Source of the DNA: Lutraria lutraria
Lineage: Eukaryota > Mollusca > Bivalvia > Venerida > Mactridae
Length of the DNA stretch: 64,000 bases
Reading direction: 5' to 3'
NCBI GenBank assembly: GCA_964023205.1
Contig: OZ026836.1
Span: 5,570,993-5,634,992 of the forward strand
The notes beneath the pieces were generated by a model. The model saw only the letters and a program-made list of their open reading frames with translations, searched no databases and had not been told where the DNA came from. Within the stretch, counting starts at the first letter, position 1. Each line of letters starts with the position of its first letter. Both the position numbers and the translations under genes were made by a program. Shown piece after piece: positions 47,630-58,010 of the stretch.

Positions 47630-47935
47630 CTTCTTTAAGTTTAATATTGTCTTCATTCAGTTACTTTTTACGTATATTTTCATTTTTGAGAATAGTTGAA
47701 GTGGTTTTTTTTTGGATTGTATGTTGAGACGAATGGTAAGACTTGTGATTTTTCTTTTGTTTTAGTTTTCAATAATTCTGTCTTCTTCAAATGTTCTTTT
47801 GATTCTATCTCTAATCAGAGCTTTTTGACAGTGTCTTCCTTTTAGATCTTCGATTAATTCCTATTTTCCTTTAAAGCATGTTTTATCATCAGATACTATT
47901 GTGCGTATTCTCCTTGCATGTATATATGATACGTT
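47630..47935 (-). mobile_element. Penelope-like or related retroelement fragment
   Basis: On the minus strand the translation runs ARRIRTIVSDDKTC, ELIEDLKGRHCQKALIRDRI, KRTFEED, then a decayed continuation. The RR-I-T-SDD-then-amphipathic-helix pattern is typical of the segment after the RT in Penelope-like elements and relatives. Two or more stops interrupt it, and neither RT core nor GIY-YIG nuclease is seen. The family call is tentative. Confidence 0.5.
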
Positions 47936-48139
47936 TGTCTTTATTAATATGGTGTGGATGACATGATTCAAGCATAAGGTATTGTCGACTATCCGTAGAT
48001 TCATGGAAAATGTCAATCGTTATGTCTGCTCCCTCTTTTTGATTCAGTACAATTAGAAATGATAGTTGATACTCGCTGACCTCGCTTGTAAGCTTACGAA
48101 GGAATTATGCGCTATATGTATAAAGTTACTTATGCCTTC

Positions 48140-48250
48140 AGGCACATCTCATGACCGTAATGAAGACGTTTGCACATTTGATACTAAAACTAAGGCTCTA
48201 CATTTTTTTTATCTCTAGCACTCAAGAGTCAAAGGGTTGTATGAAACGTC
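48140..48250 (+). pseudogene. Truncated TLR ectodomain fragment just upstream of copy 3
   Basis: The stretch 48,157-48,245 reads NEDVCTFDTKTKAL and then degrades (frameshift at the following T-run, then a cysteine-containing piece). It parallels residues just after the signal peptide of copies 2 and 3 (NEDVCTFDTKSEAL in copy 3, 48,621-48,662). Homology stops abruptly near 48,250. A relic of a duplicated TLR 5' end, 290 bp before the copy 3 ATG. Confidence 0.75.
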
Positions 48251-48424
48251 GTGTCATAAATAACTTGCTGAGCGATTATGAACTTTGTGTAGTGTATAAT
48301 CTGGCACTGATAATAGGGAATTCACCGCTGTCTGTATTATTATTCCTCTTTCTCTGCTTATATTACAACAGAATCACGAGATCAATGTTTAAACGTTTAT
48401 ATGAAATACTATAATCAACATGCA

Positions 48425-48438
48425 TATTCTTTTTGCAG
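48425..48438 (+). promoter_or_regulatory. 3' splice site of a 5'-UTR intron, TLR copy 3
   Basis: ATATTCTTTTTGCAG precedes the leader shared with copy 2 (ACGTCCGTACTAAG, then GCGAGCGGTTGGACAACACA). This equivalence supports the internal ATG at 48,540 as the start rather than the first ATG of the open frame at 48,420, which lies upstream of the splice site. Confidence 0.55.
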
Positions 48439-48539
48439 ACTATCAAACGTCCGTACTAAGCACTCTGCGAGCGGTTGGACAACACAAACCAACAGCTGTA
48501 ATATCTGCTGACAACTTTATTGAGTCAAGATCTGCAAAT

Positions 48540-50615
48540 ATGTCTTCATGCACCAAATGTCTGGTTTTAATGTATATGTTCAGTATTATTCTAAGACATT
48601 CAGACACATTTCTTCGCCTTAATGAAGACGTTTGCACATTCGATACTAAATCTGAGGCACTACAGATTTCCACTTCTAATACACAAGATGCAAAGGAGTG
48701 TATGATAAGACATGAACATGCTTCGCATCTGTACTATACAAACAGTAAGCTGGCGGTTATTCCAGGATATATAAACATCTTAAAGAATCTTACATTGCTT
48801 GATCTATCCAAAAACAGCATAAACAACTTGAATTTCAATATTTTGGATTTAAAAATATGTTCAAAATTGGAAACAGTAAATTTGAATTATAACAACATTA
48901 CTGTCCTTAGAGGTGGACATTTAGATTGTTTACGAAACATCAATCAGATTCATATCAGGAACAATTCTCTTACAATAATTGAGAATGACACATTCACTGA
49001 GAAAATGGATAAACTTAATTACGTGGATGTTGGATACAATGAACTGACGGAGCTTGATTCAAGTCTAATTGCCAGGGTGAAATTACAAAAAGATCTGTCT
49101 ATAATCATAAATGCATCATGGAATAACATCAATGTGGTAACGAATTCTTATAACATCTCGATCGAAGATTTTTCCTTGAAGACATCTGTTGGAATTGTAT
49201 TTGTGCATAATAATTTCACGAGCCCAAATGTCCACTACCTATTCAATCTTTTTAATATAACAAACCCAATGCAATTGCTTTTTTTATCGAACTGCGGGTT
49301 CGATCTTCGATTTAATCCATTTATTTGTGATTGCGACTTATACAGCCTGGCAAAACTCCTCCGCCAATTTTATTCAATGGACCCGGACAATCCCGTCTTT
49401 TCTATTACATGTGGACATCCTGTAAGTCTAAATGGGAAATTGGTTCGAGAAGTGGACTTGGATGATTTCAATTGTTCTGTTTCAAAGGAATGTCAAACAG
49501 GCTGTCAGTGTATTTTAACAATTAATTTAGATTTAATCACTGTACAATGTAAGGACAATTACATTAGTATTGAACTACCACACACTATTCCAAAAGCTAC
49601 AAATATTTCAATTGACATGAATACAGACAAATTGGAAAGATTATCTCCGAGAGAATATATGAATAATGTGACGGTATTTGATGTGTCAGGATGCGGAATT
49701 TCTGGTATAGATCCAGACTTTTACAGACAATTGGAGAAAATACAAGAAATATATTTACACGACAACAAACTTTCAATGATACCACAGTCATTCAAAACAT
49801 TCAATTTCGGTGATAACCAAACAATGACTTTGTACGGAAACCCTTTTGTCTGTGATTGCCATACACTGTGGATGAAAAGATGGCTGATAAAAAATAAGAA
49901 GAATTTGGCACATGAAGATAAGACTTTTTGTGCCAGTGGTCCAGGTAGAGGCATGGCTATTGTAAACGTACCAGACTCTGACTTTGTATGTCTACATCCT
50001 CTGTCTACCTACACTATTGTCGGTATCGTATTAGGCAGTGCTGTATGTCTTGTTTTAGTAAGTGCCATAGTTAATCGATATAAAACGCCTGTTCAGGTTT
50101 GGCTCATTTCAAATTTTGATATTTGTAAATACTGTTGTCGACAAAGGACTACAAACGATTTTAAATATGATATATTTGTGCCACATTCCTGCGAAGATGA
50201 CGATGACGTCCACAAGGTCGTCGAGTTGCTGGAGAGACAGTCCCCTCCATACAAAGTGTGTTTAGGTGAAAGACATTTTTCTTTAGGAAAAACCATTACA
50301 GAAAATATTTTACACGCGATGAAGTCGAGTCACACAACCTTACTCTTTGTTTCGAATAATTTCTTACGAAGTTCATGGTGTGATATGGAGTTCAGGGAGG
50401 CCCACACGAGATTCTTAAGAGACAGAGATATTCATCTTGTTGTAGTTGTTTTAGAAGAATTGGACCAATCTTTGATGAATCTAGAGTTAAAAAGCTACAT
50501 GGAAAGTCACGTGTATATCAATTATAAAGACAAACGGTTCTTTGCCAGGCTTTTAATAAATTTACCTGTAATAAATAAAGAAGAAAGTACTGAAACATCA
50601 CCGCTTATTTCTTGA
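48540..50615 (+). CDS. Toll-like receptor, copy 3 (double cysteine cluster type, 691 aa)
   Basis: Same domain order as copies 1 and 2: signal peptide (MSSCTKCLVLMYMFSIIL), LRRs, LRRCT (NPFICDCDLYSL), LRRNT (CQTGCQC, one proline lost), LRRs, LRRCT (NPFVCDCHTLW), TM and TIR. The frame is open from 48,420, upstream of a probable splice site, so 48,540 is taken as the start. In the TIR domain it differs from copy 2 at six residues. The BB loop reads GERHFSLGK: the near-invariant aspartate of the RD motif is histidine and the usual proline is leucine. Other changes are VHKVVELL and HAMKSS. Its ectodomain is closer to copy 2 than to copy 1. AATAAA at 50,697 is the likely poly(A) signal. Ligand unknown. 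Confidence 0.93.
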   Translation: MSSCTKCLVLMYMFSIILRHSDTFLRLNEDVCTFDTKSEALQISTSNTQDAKECMIRHEHASHLYYTNSKLAVIPGYINILKNLTLLDLSKNSINNLNFNILDLKICSKLETVNLNYNNITVLRGGHLDCLRNINQIHIRNNSLTIIENDTFTEKMDKLNYVDVGYNELTELDSSLIARVKLQKDLSIIINASWNNINVVTNSYNISIEDFSLKTSVGIVFVHNNFTSPNVHYLFNLFNITNPMQLLFLSNCGFDLRFNPFICDCDLYSLAKLLRQFYSMDPDNPVFSITCGHPVSLNGKLVREVDLDDFNCSVSKECQTGCQCILTINLDLITVQCKDNYISIELPHTIPKATNISIDMNTDKLERLSPREYMNNVTVFDVSGCGISGIDPDFYRQLEKIQEIYLHDNKLSMIPQSFKTFNFGDNQTMTLYGNPFVCDCHTLWMKRWLIKNKKNLAHEDKTFCASGPGRGMAIVNVPDSDFVCLHPLSTYTIVGIVLGSAVCLVLVSAIVNRYKTPVQVWLISNFDICKYCCRQRTTNDFKYDIFVPHSCEDDDDVHKVVELLERQSPPYKVCLGERHFSLGKTITENILHAMKSSHTTLLFVSNNFLRSSWCDMEFREAHTRFLRDRDIHLVVVVLEELDQSLMNLELKSYMESHVYINYKDKRFFARLLINLPVINKEESTETSPLIS

Positions 50616-51780
50616 TTAACTTAGAGAGGACATACATTGGAATGAATTAACGATTACAAAAAAGGATCTATACTCTAGAAACGTTGTGTTTTAAAAAATA
50701 AAAAAGCCAAAAAAATAATTATATTAATTATCGACTTGCTTGAAAACATGCAAATTACTGACAGGAAACTCCAAAGATAAGACACAAGGAATTATAGAAC
50801 GCTTGCTGGTTGATATCCTGGTCTTTGTTTTATAACTGAACAACCCGACGACCCAGGTTCGAATATCGGTCTTCCATTAAAAGTAGACAAAAATACAGAA
50901 TTTACATGCCTAGAAGTTCACGGCTCTTTGTGGGGAGGGTAAGTTAGTACTTGTTAGAATACAGTCCAGGAAAACTGGTTACTAGTGTTGGTGAAGACAT
51001 TTCTTTAAACCCACTGAATTGATAGTATTGTTATAACAAAATGGAAAGAACAATTAATTTTACTGTTTTACTAACCTATGTATATTCTGTAAAAATGTTT
51101 ATAAATTATTATTGTTTTGAGTTGGTGGCCAATATCAAATAAACGAATTGTCATTATCATTGTTATATTAATTTTCTATTTGTTAGAATGTGTCTATTTA
51201 TAGTTAATGGGTTCTGTTTGCCTAATAAACATGATCAAAAATGGCTTTTGAGTATACATGTAATTATTATACGCTATTTTTATTTTTGAAAACAGAAGAT
51301 TCCGATAGATATTGGTTGTTTTATCTTCAGACTAATCAAACAATAGTTACCGAACGACAATTTTGTTAAAACTTTAGTGTATTGTGAATACCTGGAGATG
51401 ACTTAAACTTAACGCGATGAATGAAATAAAGCCCCACTCGCCCAGTTTGCTCCCTAGTCTTCCCAGTCGGTATCTCCAAATCTTTATAAATAGGGTATTG
51501 TTAAGTGTTCTGTTTTAACCATGATTGTTAAATTGGCTGTGAGACAGTCGATGTGTTAACACTGTATACATGCCAGGGTTTACGAGCATTGTGGAATGAA
51601 GCAAAATAAACGTATTTCTTTAAGGTTGTCATTCTTTGTTAAATCGTTTTGTTCGTATAAACAGGAAGGGAAATAATGCAGTTTTTGAAACTTGGGGAGT
51701 TTTAAATATTCAACGTAAAGATTTTGAAAAAATGTCGGGGGATTTTATGGTAAAGTTTCGATAAGAGGAATTATTTAGCC
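50616..51780. other. TLR copy 3 downstream region; possible SINE
   Basis: The first 90 bp is TLR 3' UTR homologous to the other copies. At about 50,795-50,885 a tRNA-Ile-like pattern (TGGTCTTTGTTTTATAACTG, then CCAGGTTCGAATATCGG) suggests a decayed SINE head. The long downstream flank shared by copies 1 and 2 is not recognisable here. Confidence 0.45.
50697..50702 (+). promoter_or_regulatory. Poly(A) signal of TLR copy 3
   Basis: AATAAA, equivalent in position to those of copies 1 and 2. Confidence 0.5.
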
Positions 51781-52024
51781 GATCACTTTGTTTTTTTTTT
51801 CCTTTTTTTCTTTTTGGTTATTCAATCAATAAAAGAAAATAATTACCTGTGAGACATAAAAAATCACAATGTGTCTTTACTTTTTTGCACCTTATAATTT
51901 GTAATACAAAAGTTTTTGAGCAGTTCATTAGTATATCTATTAGACAAATACTAGTATGCCCTTGAGTACAAAACAATACATACCAATTATCTAAAGATTA
52001 ATAACAACATATTATAAATTATTA

Positions 52025-52270
52025 TATACGTACTTGAGGATGAGTTGCATTTCATTCTAGACTGTCCAATATATGATGATTTTAGATCAGAGTTATTTTC
52101 TAGAGCTGAGAATGTGAACCTACCTTCATGAATTTTAGTAAGGCTAATAACAATAATATTTATATCTTTATTTATAGAAGGTGTACACATTAAGTAAAAT
52201 ATACAAAACATTTAACTTATCTTCAATGTGGCCTTCTGGAAACACGAAAAAATAACATTTAACTACAGTA
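52025..52270 (+). mobile_element. LINE 3'-terminal scrap
   Basis: The plus strand reads LEDELHFILDCPIYDDFRSELF, a zinc-ribbon-like segment found at the C-terminus of many LINE RT proteins. The next 100 bp (GTGGCCTTCTGGAAACACG, then AATAACATTTAAC) matches 40,150-40,195, so both sites hold the same 3' tail. Confidence 0.6.
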
Positions 52271-52799
52271 ATACATACTAAAATGGAATGAATAAGAATA
52301 GATATATAAATTTCGTACCCAGAACCCGCTATTACGCATTATGCTATAGATAAAAATGAATTACCTTTTCCGCTTCAAGTTATCGAAAACTGTTTTGAAA
52401 TCTATTATCAAATTAGACGGCAATATTAATTAGAAAGCAAGCAATTTACAATATAAATGTCGGATCATTATCGCAAAGGGGTTTGTCACGAAAAGAAATC
52501 CTTGTAACCATTTATATATAGAAGGGAAAGAACTTCGAAAATTCGATTTTCCAACGCATGTTATAAACTTCCATGTTGCAACGCAGTACAAAACATCTAA
52601 CTCATATATAGTGCAATGTGTGGGTACTTCAACACGCTAACAGAAAATGTATACTTATACTACCTTAAAGGGTATACATACTAAACTCGCTATTTTACAT
52701 TTTTCACTCGAGAAACAGTCAGCTTTTACAAAAAAAGACAGACAGCCGAAAAGTTGCAACGTGTACATGTCTAGAGTGAATCCGATAAATTACAGGATA

Positions 52800-53600
52800 A
52801 ACTTCCTCGAATGGGTGATAATTCATAACAAAACAATATATTTATGTTATATATATTTATATTACATAAGTTCAGTTAATTTTAAGATTTTAGGTCTTTT
52901 TCAACAATATTGTTTTATATGTTCTTTCCTAATATCATAATATAGGGGACATTCTAATATAAAGTTAGATTCGTCTGACATTTTATTTCTAATCGTGGTT
53001 TTTCACTGTTTTTTCCATCTACATAATTCGAGTTCTAATATATGACATTAAGTTCTAATCTACATACAGATAATCGATATTGTCTTATTTAACACTGCTT
53101 CTAAGTAAGCCTTAAACTCAAAATTTGAAAAAAGTTTATAATTCGTATGCCCTTGAGGAATATAAGTTCGTAAGTCCATGTCTGAATAAAGTTGTCTTTA
53201 ATGCGTAATTGAAAAATTCTTTAAAAAATGGGAGAAATTTCCTTCACCCTGTAAACATATATTTGTTAAAACCCAATTATTCTAACATTTGTTTATCCAA
53301 TTAATTTTATCTGGATGTAAATTAAATTCATTTAATACCATATCATACACAAATTGTAGATTCAGGTGTACTTGTGATGAGTTCTATGCCTACATCTAAG
53401 GAGTCGTTTACAGAATTTAAGATAATCTTTTTCAATTAATTTTGCGTCTATAAACCCCGAAATTTCTGCGCAGTAATTTGGAATCGAAGAAATTAATTCA
53501 TCAAAGAGTTCGAGTCTGTGACTAATGGAAAGTGCAATAAATTTTTACAGGTAACATTTCGTTTTTGAATTGCCTTCGTCACGAAATACAACTACACGGG
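52800..53600 (-). mobile_element. LINE C-terminal relic, opposite orientation
   Basis: On the minus strand about 53,490-53,380 gives AEISGFIDAKLIEKDYLKFCKRLL, then degraded sequence with KEISPIF and DNFIQTW. Lastly SDESNFILECPLYYDIRKEHIKQY lies at about 52,985-52,900. This is the order of the C-terminal domain of LINE RT proteins. Frames shift and stops are numerous. Confidence 0.6.
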
Positions 53601-55160
53601 GGACAACCGCTGAAATCTTACAGTGATTGTAATATAATTATGAATTATCTCCCGTATATTCAACAAGATCCATAATAGAGATTCAAAGCGAAAACTTTTC
53701 ATTTACTTAATTGACTGATTAATTCAGTATAAATCATACAATTTATCCCATGTGTATAGCCCCCTCCACGAAAAAAAGAAAAATAAACGATAAAGCGCGG
53801 CAGTGCAAAACATATTTTTTAACAATAAACACGACTTAATGACCACTTTTAGATAGAGGCTTAACTGAGATACACCAATGTCCAATGTGATGAATACGTC
53901 TTCAATAAGTTGATTATGAAACCAGGTCATGTGTATTTTCATAAAACAAAACAAAAACATGTAACAGAAGACAATAAGCCCAGCTGGATATAATAACAAG
54001 TTATATATCAGCAAAAATTTAAATGCTCACTTTACTGCAAGGAATAACAAGTTTATATCTTGCTATTATAAATGCTTCCTTCAGTGGCTATTATGTTAGG
54101 TAACTATCTATAGCTATAAAATATGTGAAACTGAAACTTCGCATGTATAAACATTGCAAACAATTACGTGTATCTATTATTCATATTAATAAACAAACAA
54201 CTGACACAAAAACGATAAGAGTCCTCCACATTGGTGTACAACACACAGAACTTACATGACATACAACAAATTTATCCATAAATGACCTGCACGTGATTAT
54301 TGGTGGTCTATTAGTTTTATCAGGGTTTTTTTATCAAAAATATGTTTTGCATTTTTAAACTTGAACAGTAGATTTACATTTTATTACTACTTATTACAGC
54401 TACTTGTAAATTTGGCCTTGAAAGCTGACAAATAAACGAAAATCTCTTTACAATACCAACGTAAAGAAATTTCAAATCCGATATTGTCTTTGGCGTTTAT
54501 ATAATTATTTTAGTCGGTAACTAACACTTACGTATACTGATATACCTTTATGCCCCATAAGCTTAACTTTTGCTATAAAACATATATGCAAAAATCAAAC
54601 AATTACTGATATTATCCCAAGATAATTATTACCGACGAAACAAGCTTTTTTTCTTCTAAAAACCCTAATTTCACTGTATTTTTTGCTTTAATATGTAGAG
54701 CGCGTGACGTCACTCTACTACGTGTGCATAGCATGACTGCGGAAAAACTCAGGTGTTCTATAAATAGTATTCATTTCAATGATATTGAAAAAATTACGAT
54801 TGTAGTTTCGATAATATTTTTTCTTGCTATAAAGTATGCACGGGAGGAAAACACACCGGCTTCCTCTGTTACAGAACAAACAGAAACTATTAAGACCAGT
54901 ACATTTATAAGCTTATTGGACTTTAAACTTATTACTTCAGACTAATATTTCACCTGGGTTTAACGGCGTTTATTGCAAAGATATTTAAGTTATTTAGGGT
55001 GGTCGGTAGGCTTCCAGGACAGTATTCTGATCCTTCCACAGGGATCCATTAATATTTCGAACTATGGAGGAAAAAACAATATTTTGTCAAACTTATATTG
55101 AAGTTTGACAACAAAAGGTTGATCCATACTAAGCGACCGAACGGAGATCAGTTATTTTAA
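53601..55160. other. No firm gene; CRE-like site and short frame
   Basis: AT-rich. A perfect CRE/ATF half-palindrome pair, TGACGTCA, stands at 54,706-54,713 in a short GC-richer patch. A 73-codon frame follows (54,724-54,945) with no recognisable domain. It may be a chance frame or a MITE terminus. Nothing else was seen. Confidence 0.35.
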
Positions 55161-55184
55161 CTTATTTAGCACCAGACATCCCCA

Positions 55185-55275
55185 ATCTAACCACTAAACT
55201 GGTTCTCATTCCATGTTGCAAAGCACCAAAGGCTTTGTACAGACACAATAATAGGGAACCAGTTTACCCTAACTA
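55185..55275. mobile_element. Short palindromic MITE-like element, second copy
   Basis: AAACTGGTTCTCATTCCATG on the left and TAGGGAACCAGTTTA on the right, with the core CACCAAAGGCTTTGTACAGA. It is in inverted orientation relative to 11,915-12,006. Confidence 0.6.
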
Positions 55276-56129
55276 GGAGACTTTTTTTGTTGAAATCACG
55301 GTTAACACGTTTTTCTACAGTGAACGGGTTATTTTCTTGTAGTATTAGTTTGGCAATGATGTTGTGTCAGAATTAAAAAAAGTAAACATATATCAACATC
55401 AAGATCAATCGACGAATGGTAACTGATAAGCACATGAAGAATTCACCCACCCGACAAAGTGATGAATTGTACTCATGGTTAGGGTACCAGAGAGCATTTA
55501 CTTAGGTTATGCAGGCCGAGAACCTTTTTTCGTAACATCAATGCGTGCTTAAATGCAATAATCGTAGATCCCACTAAATTGCCAGAGAATTAAACATGGA
55601 AAACACTCAGTTAACAAAACAATTTTATTGCCAAAATCTTCATTCCTATAAGGTGATTTCGAAAAGGGTGATTTAGATCCTATATATATTTAATTTCATC
55701 ATAGAAAAAAAAAACATGCATTCCACTCCGATGAGTTGTAGGACAATCAATCGCGATTAGAGACAAATATACAGTTCACCCAAAAAGGTCAGACACACAT
55801 AAATTTACCAACACATACATGCAATTGTCTGATTTTATCTAAGCAAGATTACTACGTAGTAGTGAGACAAATACATTTGTAATACAGCTGTGTCAGAACC
55901 GAACTAAATGCACCCATTCCATTTATATCTTTAAAAGTTAACCATGAGACAGTTCATAAGTCTAGGTCATTCGAAATACGTCATCGAATTTAATTCCACG
56001 TTATAATTAAAACAAAATGCGTAAATAGATAGATCTAACAATGGAATTAACTAATGTAAACAGAGACCCCGCGTCATTTATGACCAATGTAGAGCTACAA
56101 TTTAGTACATGTATAATAACATCAGTACA

Positions 56130-57000
56130 TGTATAGTTCAATTTTCTTATAGTCAATGTTAAATATTGGACGATACCATTGTAAAGGTAATCGCGGTAAA
56201 TTGATTGCAAAAGTCATTTTAAACCCGTAGTGAATTGTCGTTCACATAAACCAGAGTCATGGTGTATTGGATAAGGTCGCATGTACATACATAATATTTT
56301 TACACAATGAAACAGATGTGGGTGGTTCGAAATCAGTCAATGACACTTTCTTTTTAAATTATTATATATATGCCTTTATTTTTAAATTTTATTCATTAAA
56401 ATAGGTTTGTTCTTGTTACATGTATGTGGCACCTTTTTGTATAATAATTTCAAAAGAGAAAAGGAATGAAGAAATGCATTAATTTTGTTCTCGGATGTAT
56501 TTCTCAAATATTGTTTTCTTTTACATTTTATTGCACGAAATCGCGAATACAATAGTTATTTCAAATACTGTACAGATTAAACACCTAAACCGGCTTCTAC
56601 TTAATTAATACATATTTACTCCACAATTAAAATAATACATAAATTAATTACGCATGTGAGGTTATTATTTTTTTGTTAATTTAACGGAAAGATTTAGATA
56701 AAAACATTATTTTCTCATCGATATGTATAATGCTAACTAATATTAAAAAATAAAAAAAGTTAAAAATGAAAATTGATATCCAACATCAGACGCAGTCTTC
56801 AAACCTTGATTCACAAACCTAATGCTTTACCAACTGCGCCACAGAGGACAGTGATATTATGTGTCATAGATTGCTCTGTATGATATGACGATAGTATTCC
56901 TGTTAGTATTAAAAACAGCAACGTCTTACCTAAACATTTATGAATGGGATCTTCCATGTTTACAATAACATTGCTGACCTTAGAATTGAACTATACAATG
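56130..57000. repeat. Segmental duplication related to 39,290-40,060
   Basis: Landmarks as listed for the 39-kb block. On the minus strand 56,855-56,785 resembles a tRNA: GTGGCGCAGTTGGTAAAGC, then a decayed anticodon arm and AGGTTTGAAGACTGC as T arm. No TLR follows within the remaining 7 kb. Confidence 0.65.
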
Positions 57001-58010
57001 TATATAGTCATGCAAGATCTTGTGTACACAATATTTAAAGTCCTTGAAGCGGTGCACGAATTGATTACATTCTAACACAAGCAATATAAGACGACCTTGA
57101 AAATCGGTATCGAGTTTCGTCATTTAACAAATAACATTCTCTACATCCGATCAATACATCAGAGGTATAAACTTAGACACGCTCCGCCACTGCACCCTAT
57201 CGTATTAAACCCTAGCAGGGCTTCGGTGTATATAACTAACATTTTGTCTTTTTCATATATCGCATTATGTTGATTTACCTGTTGTATAACGGCCGATCCG
57301 AAAGTTACGGTCATTCTAGGTACGCCTCGGAGAGAGGGGAGAGAGGACTCTGAAAAAATTAAAGACCCTGAAATAACGGAATGATGAGCCCAGATACGAA
57401 CCCACGATCGTCCGAACTACCCCCTGATTTATCAGAGAGTTTGACCATCTTAAATGAAGAGAATGTATCGCCTAGCATGAAATCAGTTGTGCTGTTATCA
57501 ATATTCGCATGATACTTCACTGTCGTAAACTGCGCACGAGCGCGATTACAAAGAAAAACGACCGAAACTAAAAGTTGGTTTTTCCCACGCCTGTGCTATT
57601 TTTAACGCAATACTTGTACGCTATATTTAGCATTTTTACAGTGTCGGGCTAAACTTACACACGAAAAGAGGATTTTATACTTGACTTATGATGGATTTAG
57701 CATATATAAATGAGTGCAACGTGACTGCAAATAACTTGATTGTTTTTTATATAAAACATATGGCTGCTTAGTTACAATATTAGTTACTTATAAAACGAGT
57801 GGATATTGGAAAATAACACAGAGGATTGTGAATCACTTTTCTAACTTAGCACAATATATTCTTTCATGGTATTTGAGCTATTAGTCTAGTTGCTTATATA
57901 TAAGTTCCGAAATTGGCGGGCTTTCACAGCGCCTGCTCTGGATGCATTATCGTGAAATAATGACATGCGCAATGGATTACTTTCAACGTACTTTGTAAGC
58001 CGCATAAAGT
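57001..58010. other. Upstream region of the bZIP gene
   Basis: A minus-strand tRNA-like stretch at about 57,460-57,390 (GATGGTCAAACTCTCTGAT, then CGTGGGTTCGTATCTGGGC) may be a SINE head. The last 150 bp before the ATG is GC-richer (GGCGGGCTTTCACAGCGCC at 57,917) and may hold the promoter and 5' UTR; no TATA box was clearly assigned. Confidence 0.4.
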
